A stretch of DNA of 17,639 nucleotides, taken from Pasteurellaceae bacterium (GTDB taxonomy: Bacteria; Pseudomonadota; Gammaproteobacteria; Enterobacterales; Pasteurellaceae). Position numbers and translations under genes: made by a program. Numbering within the stretch: the first letter of the stretch is position 1; every line of letters begins with the position of its first letter. The stretch spans positions 1-17,639 of the forward strand of contig CAAELW010000084.1 of NCBI GenBank assembly GCA_900756875.1. Reading direction: 5' to 3'. The notes under the pieces are model-generated. The model had not been told where the DNA came from and searched no databases. It saw only the letters and a list, made by a program, of their open reading frames with translations. This document shows, one piece after another, positions 1 through 7,900 of the stretch.

Positions 1-2
1 CG

Positions 3-1316
3 GGTGCAGGCGTGAAAGCTTACTTACTTCCACGTAAATTACCAACGCCAGTATTAGCTTACGCAATCCAATATTTTGATACCACTGCTGGTGTCATGGT
101 GACGGCGAGTCACAACCCACCAGAAGATAACGGTTATAAAGTTTATTTAGGTAAAGCGAACGGTGGTGGTCAAATCGTTTCTCCTGCTGACAAAGATATC
201 GCAGCCTTGATCGATAAAGTAGCCGCAGGCAATGTAAAAGATTTACCACGCAGCCAAGATTATGTAGTGTTAGATGATGAAGTAGTTAACGCTTATATCG
301 AAAAAACTGCTTCTCTTGCTAAAGAACCTAAAGCAGATATTAACTATGTTTATACCGCAATGCACGGTGTAGGCTATGAAGTATTAAGCAAAACCTTAAC
401 CAAAGCAGGTCTTCCACAACCTCATATTGTGGCAGAACAAGTATGGCCAGATGGCACATTCCCAACAGTAAACTTCCCTAACCCGGAAGAAAAAGGTGCA
501 TTAGATTTAGCGATTAAAGTAGCAAAAGAACACAATGCAGAATTCATTATTGCCAATGACCCAGATGCAGACCGCTTGGCGGTGGCTGTTCCAGATGCAC
601 AAGGTAACTGGAAACCTTTACACGGCAACGTAGTAGGTTGTTTCTTAGGTTGGTATTTAGCAAAACAATATCATGCAAAAGGTGAGAAAGGCGTATTAGC
701 GTGTTCTTTAGTATCTTCTCCAGCGCTTGCTGAAATTGCGAAAAAATACGGCTTCCAATCAGAAGAAACCTTAACCGGTTTCAAATACATCGGTAAAGTT
801 CAAGGCTTATTATTCGGTTTCGAAGAAGCGCTTGGTTACTTAGTTGACCCCGATAAAGTACGCGATAAAGACGGTATTTCTGCGGCGATCGTGTTCTTAG
901 ATTTAGTTCGTCACTTAAAAGCACAAGGCAAAACCTTAGCGGATTACGCCAATGACTTCACACAAGAATTCGGCGCTTATGTAAGTGGGCAAATTTCTAT
1001 CCGTGTAAGCGATTTATCTGAAATTGGCAAATTAATGGCCGCACTTCGTAACACGCCTCCAGCAGAAGTAGGTGGTGTTAAAGTGGCACAATTCATCGAC
1101 CACACTAAAACTGATCGTCAAAGCGACATCCTTGTATTCGTATTAGAAAACGGTAGCCGCTTAATCGTTCGTCCATCTGGTACTGAGCCGAAAATCAAGT
1201 TCTATCTTGATGCTCGCGGTAAAGATCCAAAAGACGCGGATCACGTTTTAGCACAATTTGATGAAGGCGTTCGTCAAATCCTTCGTCAAGATGCTTACGG
1301 CAAACAAGATTGCTAA
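3..1316 (+). CDS. phospho-sugar mutase (phosphoglucomutase/phosphomannomutase), 5'-truncated by window edge
   Basis: This is an alpha-D-phosphohexomutase, which moves phosphate between C6 and C1 of glucose or mannose in the cytoplasm and feeds nucleotide-sugar and lipopolysaccharide synthesis. The reading frame is open from the window edge, so the GTG at 12 is an internal valine codon and the true start lies upstream. About 438 codons are present; relatives of this type usually have about 550 residues, so roughly the first fifth is missing. The phosphoserine loop TASHNP has its Ser codon at 108-110. The metal-binding loop DPDADR lies at 558-575, the sugar-specificity loop GFEEALGY starts at 816, and the phosphate-binding RPSGTEPK lies near 1169-1192. 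It resembles the H. influenzae enzyme that I recall as pgmB (HI0740). Glucose or mannose specificity cannot be settled from the sequence. It converges on murQ and shares its terminator. Confidence 0.93.
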   Translation, partial: GAGVKAYLLPRKLPTPVLAYAIQYFDTTAGVMVTASHNPPEDNGYKVYLGKANGGGQIVSPADKDIAALIDKVAAGNVKDLPRSQDYVVLDDEVVNAYIEKTASLAKEPKADINYVYTAMHGVGYEVLSKTLTKAGLPQPHIVAEQVWPDGTFPTVNFPNPEEKGALDLAIKVAKEHNAEFIIANDPDADRLAVAVPDAQGNWKPLHGNVVGCFLGWYLAKQYHAKGEKGVLACSLVSSPALAEIAKKYGFQSEETLTGFKYIGKVQGLLFGFEEALGYLVDPDKVRDKDGISAAIVFLDLVRHLKAQGKTLADYANDFTQEFGAYVSGQISIRVSDLSEIGKLMAALRNTPPAEVGGVKVAQFIDHTKTDRQSDILVFVLENGSRLIVRPSGTEPKIKFYLDARGKDPKDADHVLAQFDEGVRQILRQDAYGKQDC

Positions 1317-1339
1317 TTGAGCAAACTATTAAATAATAA

Positions 1340-1368
1340 AAAACGCTAGGTTTGATGCCTAGCGTTTT
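1340..1368. terminator. bidirectional rho-independent terminator between the mutase gene and murQ
   Basis: An 11-bp perfect stem (AAAACGCTAGG, then CCTAGCGTTTT) has a 7-base loop and is flanked by A-rich sequence on the left and T-rich sequence on the right. It can therefore end transcripts on either strand. It lies 24 bases past the mutase stop and 9 bases past the murQ stop. Confidence 0.9.
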
Positions 1369-1376
1369 ATTTTTAC

Positions 1377-2288
<912 letters not shown>

Positions 2289-3407
2289 TTATTCCTTTGG
2301 AAAAATCGCCCCTAAACTGACCGCACTTGTGGCGCCAGTCACACTCGGCAAATTAGCGGGTAAATTATGCATACGACGATAAGCCAACCAAGCAAAAGCT
2401 GCCGCTTCCACATAATCGATATCAAGTTCTAATTCTGTCGTCAGTTGAATACGCCAATTTGGCAACGCCTGTTTTAAGCCGTTCATGATCGCCTGATTTT
2501 TAGCACCACCGCCACAAACGAGTAATCTGCATGGTAATGTCGTCTGAATATTGTTAAGGGCTAAAACAATACTTTGCACGGTAAATTCAGCCAAGGTGGC
2601 TTGCACGTCTTGTGGTAAAAGTGCGGTCGTTTTGGCTGCTATTTTTTGAATTTTACTCTCTAGCCAAGCCAAATTAAATAATTCACGCCCTGTGCTTTTC
2701 GGTGGTGGTACTTGAAAGAAATCTTCATCTAATAATGCCGCTAACAAATCTGGATTCACTTGACCTGAAACCGCCCATTCACCATTTTTGTCGTAAGCTT
2801 TGCCTTGGTGTTTTTCGATCCATTGGTCAAGCAAGGTATTACCGGTTCCCGTATCAAATCCAATGACAGGCTGTTCAGGTATCAATAACGATACATTGCT
2901 AATACCACCAATATTAAGCACCACCGTTGCCCAATGAGGATCAAAAAATACCGCTTGATGAAAAGCGGGTACCAAAGGTGCCCCTTGTCCACCAAACGCC
3001 ATATCTTTGCGTCGTAAATCACCCACAACCGTAATACCTGTTTTAGCGGCTAATAAATTCATATCACCGATTTGCATGGTAAATGGAAATTGACCTTTTG
3101 GGGAATGCCACACTGTTTGACCATGACAGCCAATGGCTTCGATCTGTTCTGGCTTTAACTGGTGTTTACGTAAAAAATCATTTACGCAATCGGCATAAAG
3201 TAAACCAAATTGATGATCAAGTTCTCCCAGAGCCTGTAACGACGCTTCACCCAATTGAATAAGTGCGGTCACTTTTTCGCGTAAATTTGCCGGCATCGGC
3301 GTAAAATCAGCCGCAATTAATTTGGTTTGATTAGATTGGATGTCAGTAAGGGCAATGTCCACCCCATCAAGGCTGGTGCCGGACATAATGCCAAGATAAT
3401 AAGTCAT
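2289..3407 (-). CDS. anmK: anhydro-N-acetylmuramic acid kinase
   Basis: AnmK opens the 1,6-anhydro ring of anhydroMurNAc released by lytic transglycosylases and phosphorylates it with ATP, giving MurNAc-6-phosphate for MurQ. With the ATG at 3407 it has 372 residues, normal for the family. The N-terminal ATP-binding motif [12 protein letters not shown] is at residues 6-17, GCHGQTVWH near 93-101, NIGGISNVS at 165-173, and GFDTGTGN at 183-190 carries the expected catalytic Asp185. A glycine-rich CGGG lies near the C-terminus. A TTG 9 bases upstream (3416) is an alternative in-frame start, but neither start has a clear Shine-Dalgarno sequence. The ATG is preferred because the conserved family sequence begins almost at once after it. 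Three uptake signals lie inside the gene (2320, 2619, 3261). It is the first gene of an anmK-murQ operon. Confidence 0.95.
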   Translation of the reverse strand: MTYYLGIMSGTSLDGVDIALTDIQSNQTKLIAADFTPMPANLREKVTALIQLGEASLQALGELDHQFGLLYADCVNDFLRKHQLKPEQIEAIGCHGQTVWHSPKGQFPFTMQIGDMNLLAAKTGITVVGDLRRKDMAFGGQGAPLVPAFHQAVFFDPHWATVVLNIGGISNVSLLIPEQPVIGFDTGTGNTLLDQWIEKHQGKAYDKNGEWAVSGQVNPDLLAALLDEDFFQVPPPKSTGRELFNLAWLESKIQKIAAKTTALLPQDVQATLAEFTVQSIVLALNNIQTTLPCRLLVCGGGAKNQAIMNGLKQALPNWRIQLTTELELDIDYVEAAAFAWLAYRRMHNLPANLPSVTGATSAVSLGAIFPKE

Positions 3408-3433
3408 AGTGTTCAATTCGTGAGTTTTTCAGA

Positions 3434-3439
3434 ATTATA
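3434..3439 (-). promoter_or_regulatory. probable -10 element of the anmK-murQ operon
   Basis: The minus strand reads TATAAT here, 26 bases upstream of the anmK ATG, in the short gap between the ygfZ terminator and anmK. The -35 region falls in the T-tract of that terminator and matches the consensus poorly. The call therefore rests on the perfect -10 and its position. Confidence 0.5.
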
Positions 3440-3459
3440 GCGGATTTTAAAAAAATAAA

Positions 3460-3489
3460 AAAAGAGAGAACATTGTCGTTCTCTCTTTT
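3460..3489 (-). terminator. rho-independent terminator of yicC-ygfZ
   Basis: A 12-bp stem (AAAAGAGAGAAC with GTTCTCTCTTTT) and a 6-base loop lie 28 bases past the ygfZ stop codon. On the minus strand the stem is followed by a long T-rich run, so it should stop read-through into anmK. Confidence 0.88.
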
Positions 3490-3517
3490 CATCATAGATG
3501 ATACTTATACTAGATCT

Positions 3518-4357
3518 TTAGCTATTGATGGAATAAGGTAACGGTTCAATTTTCAGAATGGTTCCATCTTCTGGTAAACGGAAATGAATCCCCTCTTCTA
3601 AATCATTATTCATCACCACTTGTAACCATAAAACGCCGTCAAAATTGACCGCACTGACGATAGTGCCGGTTTTACGCCAAGCCGTTTCTAACTGCATTTC
3701 AATTTCACTACCGATTTTTGGCGTAACCGCAGTCTCACCTGAAAGCACATACATCGCACGTTTATTGGCGCCACGATATTTGGCTCGCGCGACGGTTTCT
3801 TGCCCGATATAACAGCCTTTCGTAAAAGAAATCGCTTGTTCGATAGCTTGTAGATTAAATGCCTGCGGGATAAATTCATTTTGCGTTTCCGCACTCAAGC
3901 TTGGTAGGCCTGATTGAATATCTGCACAAAACCATTGCTTTTCATCGCCATTGAAGGTGACATCTAACGGTGTAGGGTTGATCAGAATTGCGCGATTTTC
4001 ATCAATATCCAAGGTAATTTGCGCGTGAATTCGACCGCACTTTTCACCAATCAATCCGACAACTTGCCAATCCAATACTTGGAAAGTCACTTTTGAAAAC
4101 ACGGCGTATTTTTTTAAATGATCGAGTGGAACAAATAAATTTTTCGGCATTAAAATCAAAAACTGCTCTGATGAAATCTTAATCAAGCGGAACAACGAGT
4201 TCATTTTGCCTTTAGGATCACAATGCGCCGTAAGCGTTGAAGCGCCAGCTGCTAGATGCACCACATCACAAGTTAATTGGCCTTGCAGATATTTCTCCGC
4301 ATCCACGCCCGCCACTTCCACCAAATCATAGTGGTTTAATGAAATAAATGTTGCCAT
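3518..4357 (-). CDS. ygfZ: YgfZ-family folate-binding protein (iron-sulphur/tRNA modification factor)
   Basis: This is a YgfZ-family protein of the GcvT-like fold. In E. coli the family binds tetrahydrofolate, supports Fe-S enzymes such as MiaB and affects tRNA methylthiolation. The diagnostic motif KGCYIGQE lies at residues 180-187 and includes the conserved Cys182. It is followed by a basic stretch, RAKYRGANKR. The protein has 279 residues, shorter than the E. coli protein (about 326), with the loss apparently in the C-terminal region. I recall the H. influenzae homologue being about this short too, so this is probably normal for Pasteurellaceae. Its ATG is 8 bases after the yicC stop and has a weak AGGAAA-type ribosome site, so it is the second gene of a yicC-ygfZ operon. 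One uptake signal lies inside the gene, at 4034. Confidence 0.93.
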   Translation of the reverse strand: MATFISLNHYDLVEVAGVDAEKYLQGQLTCDVVHLAAGASTLTAHCDPKGKMNSLFRLIKISSEQFLILMPKNLFVPLDHLKKYAVFSKVTFQVLDWQVVGLIGEKCGRIHAQITLDIDENRAILINPTPLDVTFNGDEKQWFCADIQSGLPSLSAETQNEFIPQAFNLQAIEQAISFTKGCYIGQETVARAKYRGANKRAMYVLSGETAVTPKIGSEIEMQLETAWRKTGTIVSAVNFDGVLWLQVVMNNDLEEGIHFRLPEDGTILKIEPLPYSINS

Positions 4358-4365
4358 GATTTTTC

Positions 4366-5229
4366 CTATTCAAGGTTTTGAATTTGCTCACGCATTTGTT
4401 CGATTAATACTTTTAATTCCACGGCAGAAGCGGTGATATCAGCATTAATGGATTTTGATGCCAACGTGTTAGATTCACGATTGAGCTCTTGCATCATAAA
4501 ATCCAGTTTACGGCCCACTGCCCCACCTTTTTTCAAGATGTTGTTGGTTTCTTTCACGTGCATTTGCAGACGATCTAATTCTTCCGCCACATCCACACGT
4601 TGCGCCAATAAAATCATTTCTTGTTCGACACGTTGTGGATCAAGTTGAATCTTTGCTTCTTCAAAACGCTGTAATAAACGCTCACGCTGCCATTGTAAAA
4701 CCGCCGGCATTTGTGACCGCACTTTTTCAGCTTCTACCGTAATACCATCTAGACGTTGTTGAATAATGGCTTGCAATTTTTCGCCTTCACGTCCACGCAT
4801 TGCAATAAATTCCACCAACAATTCATCAAAAGCTGTCAACAAATCTTGACTGATGGTATCTAAATCTTGCTCAGCCGCTTCTACCACGCCAGGATAACGC
4901 AATACATCCGCTAAATTGATTTCGCCCTCACCAGCTTGCGCCTTAATCCATTGTAAAGATTGGATTACTTGATTCGCCAACTCTTTATTTAAATTGAGTT
5001 CAGCCGCCGCTTGTTTTTTACTATCAATACGTAATGAACACTCAATTTTACCGCGAGTAAGATTTTGACGAAGTTTCTCACGCAAAGCATTTTCCAAGCC
5101 TCGGAATTGCTCTGGCAAGCGGAAAAAGTTTTCCAAATAACGTTGGTTAACCGAACGAATTTCCCAGACTGCATCGCCCCAATCCTTCTTGATTTCAAGG
5201 CGTGCAAAGGCTGTCATACTATAAATCAT
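4366..5229 (-). CDS. yicC: YicC-family endoribonuclease
   Basis: The product is a YicC-family protein of 287 residues, the same length as E. coli YicC. It is closely similar along its length: the start SMTAFARLE near residues 4-12, SVNQRYLE near 27-34, and the highly conserved end with NRESNTLASKSIN and LIEQMREQIQN. E. coli YicC has been reported as an endoribonuclease that promotes degradation of the small RNA RyhB. Whether that target applies here is not known. The central part is rich in predicted helix and looks like a coiled coil. The ATG at 5229 is preceded by AGGAGA at good spacing; an internal Met at residue 5 is less likely. The gene heads an operon with ygfZ and is transcribed divergently from tyrP. 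An uptake signal lies inside, at 4716. Confidence 0.95.
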   Translation of the reverse strand: MIYSMTAFARLEIKKDWGDAVWEIRSVNQRYLENFFRLPEQFRGLENALREKLRQNLTRGKIECSLRIDSKKQAAAELNLNKELANQVIQSLQWIKAQAGEGEINLADVLRYPGVVEAAEQDLDTISQDLLTAFDELLVEFIAMRGREGEKLQAIIQQRLDGITVEAEKVRSQMPAVLQWQRERLLQRFEEAKIQLDPQRVEQEMILLAQRVDVAEELDRLQMHVKETNNILKKGGAVGRKLDFMMQELNRESNTLASKSINADITASAVELKVLIEQMREQIQNLE

Positions 5230-5275
5230 AAGCGCTCTCCTACTATTGTCTCTTGTCTTAATTGATTTGCCGGCT

Positions 5276-5281
5276 ATTTTA
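5276..5281 (-). promoter_or_regulatory. possible -10 element for yicC-ygfZ
   Basis: The minus strand reads TAAAAT (5 of 6 consensus positions) about 47 bases upstream of the yicC ATG. There is no convincing -35; that region is occupied by the uptake signal at 5288-5296. This is a weak call based on position. Confidence 0.3.
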
Positions 5282-5287
5282 TCGGGA

Positions 5288-5296
5288 AAGTGCGGT
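5288..5296 (+). repeat. uptake signal sequence (USS) core, intergenic
   Basis: An exact AAGTGCGGT followed by an A/T-rich stretch, lying between the divergent yicC and tyrP genes. It is one of 19 exact cores in the window. Confidence 0.9.
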
Positions 5297-5327
5297 CATT
5301 TCTACCGTACATTTTGTAGAAGAATTT

Positions 5328-5345
5328 TGTTTCTCCCACTTTACA
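5328..5345. promoter_or_regulatory. candidate TyrR box 1 upstream of tyrP
   Basis: The sequence is TGTTTC-N6-TTTACA. Compared with the TyrR box TGTAAA-N6-TTTACA it matches 9 of 12 positions and keeps the key G and C exactly 14 bases apart (5329 and 5344). Its right half is also the -35 hexamer of the tyrP promoter. Confidence 0.5.
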
Positions 5346-5368
5346 CAGTGTAAAGATTAAAATACAAT
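5340..5368 (+). promoter_or_regulatory. sigma-70 promoter of tyrP
   Basis: A -35 TTTACA (5340-5345), a 17-base spacer and a -10 TACAAT (5363-5368) match consensus at 5 of 6 positions in each hexamer. The start of transcription should fall near 5375, leaving a leader of about 30 bases with AAAGGAAA ahead of the ATG. Both hexamers lie inside candidate TyrR boxes. Confidence 0.75.
5349..5366. promoter_or_regulatory. candidate TyrR box 2 upstream of tyrP
   Basis: The sequence is TGTAAA-N6-AATACA, matching 10 of 12 TyrR box positions with a perfect left half and the key G (5350) and C (5365) correctly spaced. It covers the spacer and most of the -10 hexamer, where binding would block RNA polymerase. 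Confidence 0.6.
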
Positions 5369-5371
5369 CAT

Positions 5372-5389
5372 CGTAAATTTATTATTACA
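5372..5389. promoter_or_regulatory. candidate TyrR box 3 at the tyrP transcription start
   Basis: The sequence is CGTAAA-N6-ATTACA, matching 10 of 12 positions, with G5373 and C5388 14 bases apart. It covers the predicted transcription start. The surrounding DNA is AT-rich, so this box alone would be weak evidence. Its regular spacing after boxes 1 and 2 strengthens it. Confidence 0.45.
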
Positions 5390-5405
5390 ACCAAAGGAAA
5401 GTAAA

Positions 5406-6620
5406 ATGAACAAGACTGTGGGAAGTACCTTGCTTGTGGCTGGAACCATGATTGGTGCGGGGATGTTGGCAATGCCGCTCACCTCAGCAGGGATTGGCTT
5501 AACGGCGACGGTTTTCTTATTAATTGGCTTGTGGGCGGTACTCACATTCACCGCATTGTTATTCGTGGAACTGTATCAAACCGCTGACAGTGATGCAGGG
5601 ATCGGCACACTTGCTGCACAATATTTTGGTAAAGCAGGGCGAATTATTTCCACTGCTGTTTTAATTGTCTTTTTATATGCCTTAATTGCCGCTTATGTGA
5701 GTGGTGGTGGTTCCTTATTAATGGATTTACTCCCAGCCATGGGGGATAAAGACACCATGAACAAAATCGCGGTGCTTGTATTCACCATTTTCTTCGGTAG
5801 TTTTATTGTCATCGGTACACACAGTGTGGATAAAATTAACCGTGTCCTATTCTTTGTGATGATTGCTACTTTTATCTTAGTACTCGCATTAATGTTACCA
5901 AACATCAAATTTGATAACTTAATGGCGATGCCAATTGATAATGCCTTAATTATTTCTGCAAGCCCTGTATTTTTCACCGCATTTGGTTTCCACGGTTCCA
6001 TTCCAAGTTTAAATAAATACTTAAACGGTAATGTGAAATCCTTACGCATTGCGATTTTAGTGGGTTCTGGCATCACGTTATTTGCTTACTTTTTATGGCA
6101 ACTTTCTACGCACGGCTTACTCAGCCAAAATGAGTTTTTACAAATTTTACGTGAAGACGCCACGTTAAATGGCTTGGTGAAAGCAACCTTAGAAATCACC
6201 CAAAGCCCAATTATTGCGAATGCGGTAAAAACCTTCTCCACTTTAGCATTGGTCACTTCATTCTTAGGGGTGGCATTAGGTTTATTAGAATGTATCGAAG
6301 ACTTACTCAAACAATCTTTTGATATTCATGCAGGGCGTATTTCATTAGGTTTAATGACCTTTATTCCACCGGTGCTTTTCTCCCTTTTCTATCCGGAAGG
6401 TTTTATTCTCGCTCTGGGTTATGCCGGTCAAATGTTCGCGTTCTACGCAGTGGTTTTACCGGTAGCATTAGTTTGGAAAGCACGTGCGATTCATCCTAAC
6501 TTGCCATACAGAGTATGGGGCGGTAAAGCATTGTTAGTACTTGTATTGGTGCTTGGGGTGATTATTACTTCAATTCCTTTTGCCATCCGAGCGGGTTATT
6601 TACCTTTTGTTGTCGGTTAA
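5406..6620 (+). CDS. tyrP: aromatic amino acid permease, tyrosine-specific TyrP type
   Basis: This is an inner-membrane, proton-coupled aromatic amino acid transporter of the HAAAP family (Mtr/TnaB/TyrP). Its 404 residues are close to E. coli TyrP (about 403). It is hydrophobic throughout with about 11 predicted membrane segments. The N-terminus starts directly with the first one and has the family signature GSTLLVAGTMIGAGMLAMP at residues 6-24. Tyrosine rather than tryptophan specificity is inferred from overall resemblance and from the upstream TyrR-like boxes. H. influenzae has two tyrP-type genes, so this may be one of a pair. The ATG follows AAAGGAAAGTAAA at good spacing. The gene stands alone, with its own promoter and a USS-based terminator. 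Confidence 0.92.
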   Translation: MNKTVGSTLLVAGTMIGAGMLAMPLTSAGIGLTATVFLLIGLWAVLTFTALLFVELYQTADSDAGIGTLAAQYFGKAGRIISTAVLIVFLYALIAAYVSGGGSLLMDLLPAMGDKDTMNKIAVLVFTIFFGSFIVIGTHSVDKINRVLFFVMIATFILVLALMLPNIKFDNLMAMPIDNALIISASPVFFTAFGFHGSIPSLNKYLNGNVKSLRIAILVGSGITLFAYFLWQLSTHGLLSQNEFLQILREDATLNGLVKATLEITQSPIIANAVKTFSTLALVTSFLGVALGLLECIEDLLKQSFDIHAGRISLGLMTFIPPVLFSLFYPEGFILALGYAGQMFAFYAVVLPVALVWKARAIHPNLPYRVWGGKALLVLVLVLGVIITSIPFAIRAGYLPFVVG

Positions 6621-6634
6621 AATGAGCGAAAAAA

Positions 6635-6659
6635 AGACCGCACTTTTAAGGTGCGGTCT
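6635..6659. terminator. bidirectional terminator built from inverted uptake signals (tyrP / DUF421 gene)
   Basis: The arms AGACCGCAC and GTGCGGTCT form a 9-bp stem with an A-run on the left and a T-run on the right. The left arm holds an exact reversed USS core (6637-6645) and the right arm a one-mismatch copy (AGGTGCGGT). It lies only 3 bases beyond the stop codon of the minus-strand DUF421 gene. The T-run that ends tyrP transcripts overlaps that stop codon. Confidence 0.88.
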
Positions 6660-6662
6660 CTT

Positions 6663-7298
6663 TTATTTGTTTTCATATACATGTGCCACTAACTGACCAT
6701 TCAAGTATTCGCCAATATACACTTGCTCAATCGTCATGTTCTGTTTTTCTAACTCAGCTTTAACCCATTCTTCATCACGATCAATAATTTCTAAAACATC
6801 ATCATCTAATTGTCCATCAATAATTAATGGATAACGTAAATCATCATCACCGTATCGAATAATCGAAAGTTGTCCATTTTGTTCAAATACCGCACGTTTA
6901 ACCGTTTTGATTTCATAAATACCGGCAGCACGTAACTTAAACATGAGGTCATTAGCAGTAATACTGTTTTTCATACATTCAGCAGTTTTTACCTTGCCGT
7001 TTGAAATCACCCAAACAGGTTTACCATCAATCAACGATTTAACTAATTTGTTATGATTTTTGATAAAACGGAGGGTAAAAACCAATAATGTCCAAAGCAC
7101 GAGCACGAGAGAGAACTGGAATACCCCAATACTATCGCTATAAATCACACCACCAATAATGCCACCTAGCACATAGTTTTGTACCTGATCCATCGCGGAA
7201 GTCGGTGCAAGGTTACCTTTTCCCATTAAGTTAATTTGGAGTACCAGTCCAATAATACCCATGGCCAATTTCAAGCCTAATAATGTGTAGCCATCCAT
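6663..7298 (-). CDS. DUF421 (YetF-like) membrane protein
   Basis: This 211-residue protein belongs to the DUF421/YetF family. It has three N-terminal membrane segments (about residues 6-24, 42-54 and 59-78) followed by a soluble domain of about 130 residues that should face the cytoplasm. The start of the soluble part (VKSLIDGKPVWVISNGKV) and the later ELEKQNMTIEQVY are the typical C-terminal domain pattern. The biochemical role of the family is not established; Bacillus members have been linked to spore membranes, which cannot apply here. The ATG overlaps the stop of the upstream DUF3290 gene by one base (TAATG), with a strong AAGGAGG site at 7306-7312 inside that gene, so translation is almost certainly coupled. 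The pair is typical of Firmicutes, which suggests horizontal gain; this is inference. Confidence 0.85.
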   Translation of the reverse strand: MDGYTLLGLKLAMGIIGLVLQINLMGKGNLAPTSAMDQVQNYVLGGIIGGVIYSDSIGVFQFSLVLVLWTLLVFTLRFIKNHNKLVKSLIDGKPVWVISNGKVKTAECMKNSITANDLMFKLRAAGIYEIKTVKRAVFEQNGQLSIIRYGDDDLRYPLIIDGQLDDDVLEIIDRDEEWVKAELEKQNMTIEQVYIGEYLNGQLVAHVYENK

Positions 7299-7753
7299 TA
7301 TTTATCCTCCTTATCAATCACAGTAACATTAGGGTTTACTAAGTTAATTGGGGATAAGGTATACGCTGAAAAATCATTATTAAAATGGACTTCGAAATAC
7401 TGATCCCGAATATTTAAAATCATGCCGTTCATTAATGTACGGCTATTGGTACGAATATCTTCTTTCTGTAAATTTTGACTATCTTTCACCGAATTTAAAA
7501 ATGTCACCACGCTAGAGATATCAGCTGCATAGACTTCATTTTGCTCATATTGCTTATATTGCACACCGAGCAAGAAAATAATTAATAAAAGAAAGATAAT
7601 ACTGAGATCGCGATATTTGGTTTGTAACCGATGGCGTAAATATAAGCTTGTCACCACAAGCAATGCACCTAACGAGACAAAAATGGCGATATATTTAAAA
7701 TAACCTTCAAAAGACATCGCATTTTCTAAAAAAGCAAAAGAGAAAAAAGACAT
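7298..7753 (-). CDS. DUF3290 family membrane protein
   Basis: This is a 151-residue protein with two membrane segments (about residues 19-40 and 50-66) and a soluble C-terminal domain of about 85 residues containing NSRTLMNGMILNIRDQYFEV. This fits DUF3290, a family of unknown function that I know mainly from lactobacilli and streptococci, where it commonly sits next to a DUF421 gene, as it does here. The first ATG (7753) follows AGGA with a 7-base gap and is preferred. A later Met at residue 13 is possible but would shorten the segment ahead of the first membrane helix. No uptake signal lies in this gene or its partner, though uptake signals flank the pair at 6637 and 7871. A perfect palindrome upstream (7787-7799) may control it. 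Confidence 0.78.
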   Translation of the reverse strand: MSFFSFAFLENAMSFEGYFKYIAIFVSLGALLVVTSLYLRHRLQTKYRDLSIIFLLLIIFLLGVQYKQYEQNEVYAADISSVVTFLNSVKDSQNLQKEDIRTNSRTLMNGMILNIRDQYFEVHFNNDFSAYTLSPINLVNPNVTVIDKEDK

Positions 7754-7786
7754 TTGTCATTCCTAATTTTAAAGAGAAAAACAGGT

Positions 7787-7799
7787 TGCTACTGTAGCA
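7787..7799. promoter_or_regulatory. palindrome upstream of the DUF3290-DUF421 operon, candidate operator
   Basis: The sequence is TGCTAC-T-GTAGCA, a perfect 6-bp inverted repeat around one central base, 34 bases upstream of the DUF3290 ATG. On the minus strand it contains TGCTACAGT, which resembles an extended -10 element, so a protein bound here could control the start of transcription. The regulator is unknown. Confidence 0.4.
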
Positions 7800-7863
7800 C
7801 AACGAAAACTGACTAGCTATTTTTATCACAGAAATTAAATTCGTTTTTCCGAAAAATCCCTTT

Positions 7864-7869
7864 TATAAT
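7864..7869 (+). promoter_or_regulatory. -10 element of the nudC-hemE-yjaG operon
   Basis: A perfect TATAAT lies 31 bases upstream of the chosen nudC ATG, with only a weak -35. It predicts a transcript start near 7876, beyond the in-frame ATG at 7868. That is good reason to reject 7868 as the nudC start. Confidence 0.55.
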
Positions 7870-7870
7870 G

Positions 7871-7879
7871 ACCGCACTT
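7871..7879 (-). repeat. uptake signal sequence core in the nudC leader
   Basis: An exact reversed core (ACCGCACTT) between the -10 element and the nudC start codon, probably close to or just inside the transcript start. Confidence 0.88.
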
Positions 7880-7900
7880 TTGAAACAAAAAGAGAAAAAT

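Noticed and set aside
3408..3416. TTG start adding three residues to AnmK
   Set aside because: It has no better ribosome site than the ATG at 3407 and adds no conserved sequence; it remains possible.
3641..3660. ACCGCACTG resembling an uptake signal in ygfZ
   Set aside because: It has 8 of 9 core bases; only exact cores were counted.
5693..6076. 127-codon open frame antisense to tyrP
   Set aside because: It is a shadow of the permease gene; its composition is explained by the complementary strand.
7868..7900. Upstream in-frame ATG adding 11 residues to NudC
   Set aside because: It overlaps the predicted -10 element, so it would lie ahead of the transcript start, and its codons are mostly a USS. 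The 264-residue form fits the family.
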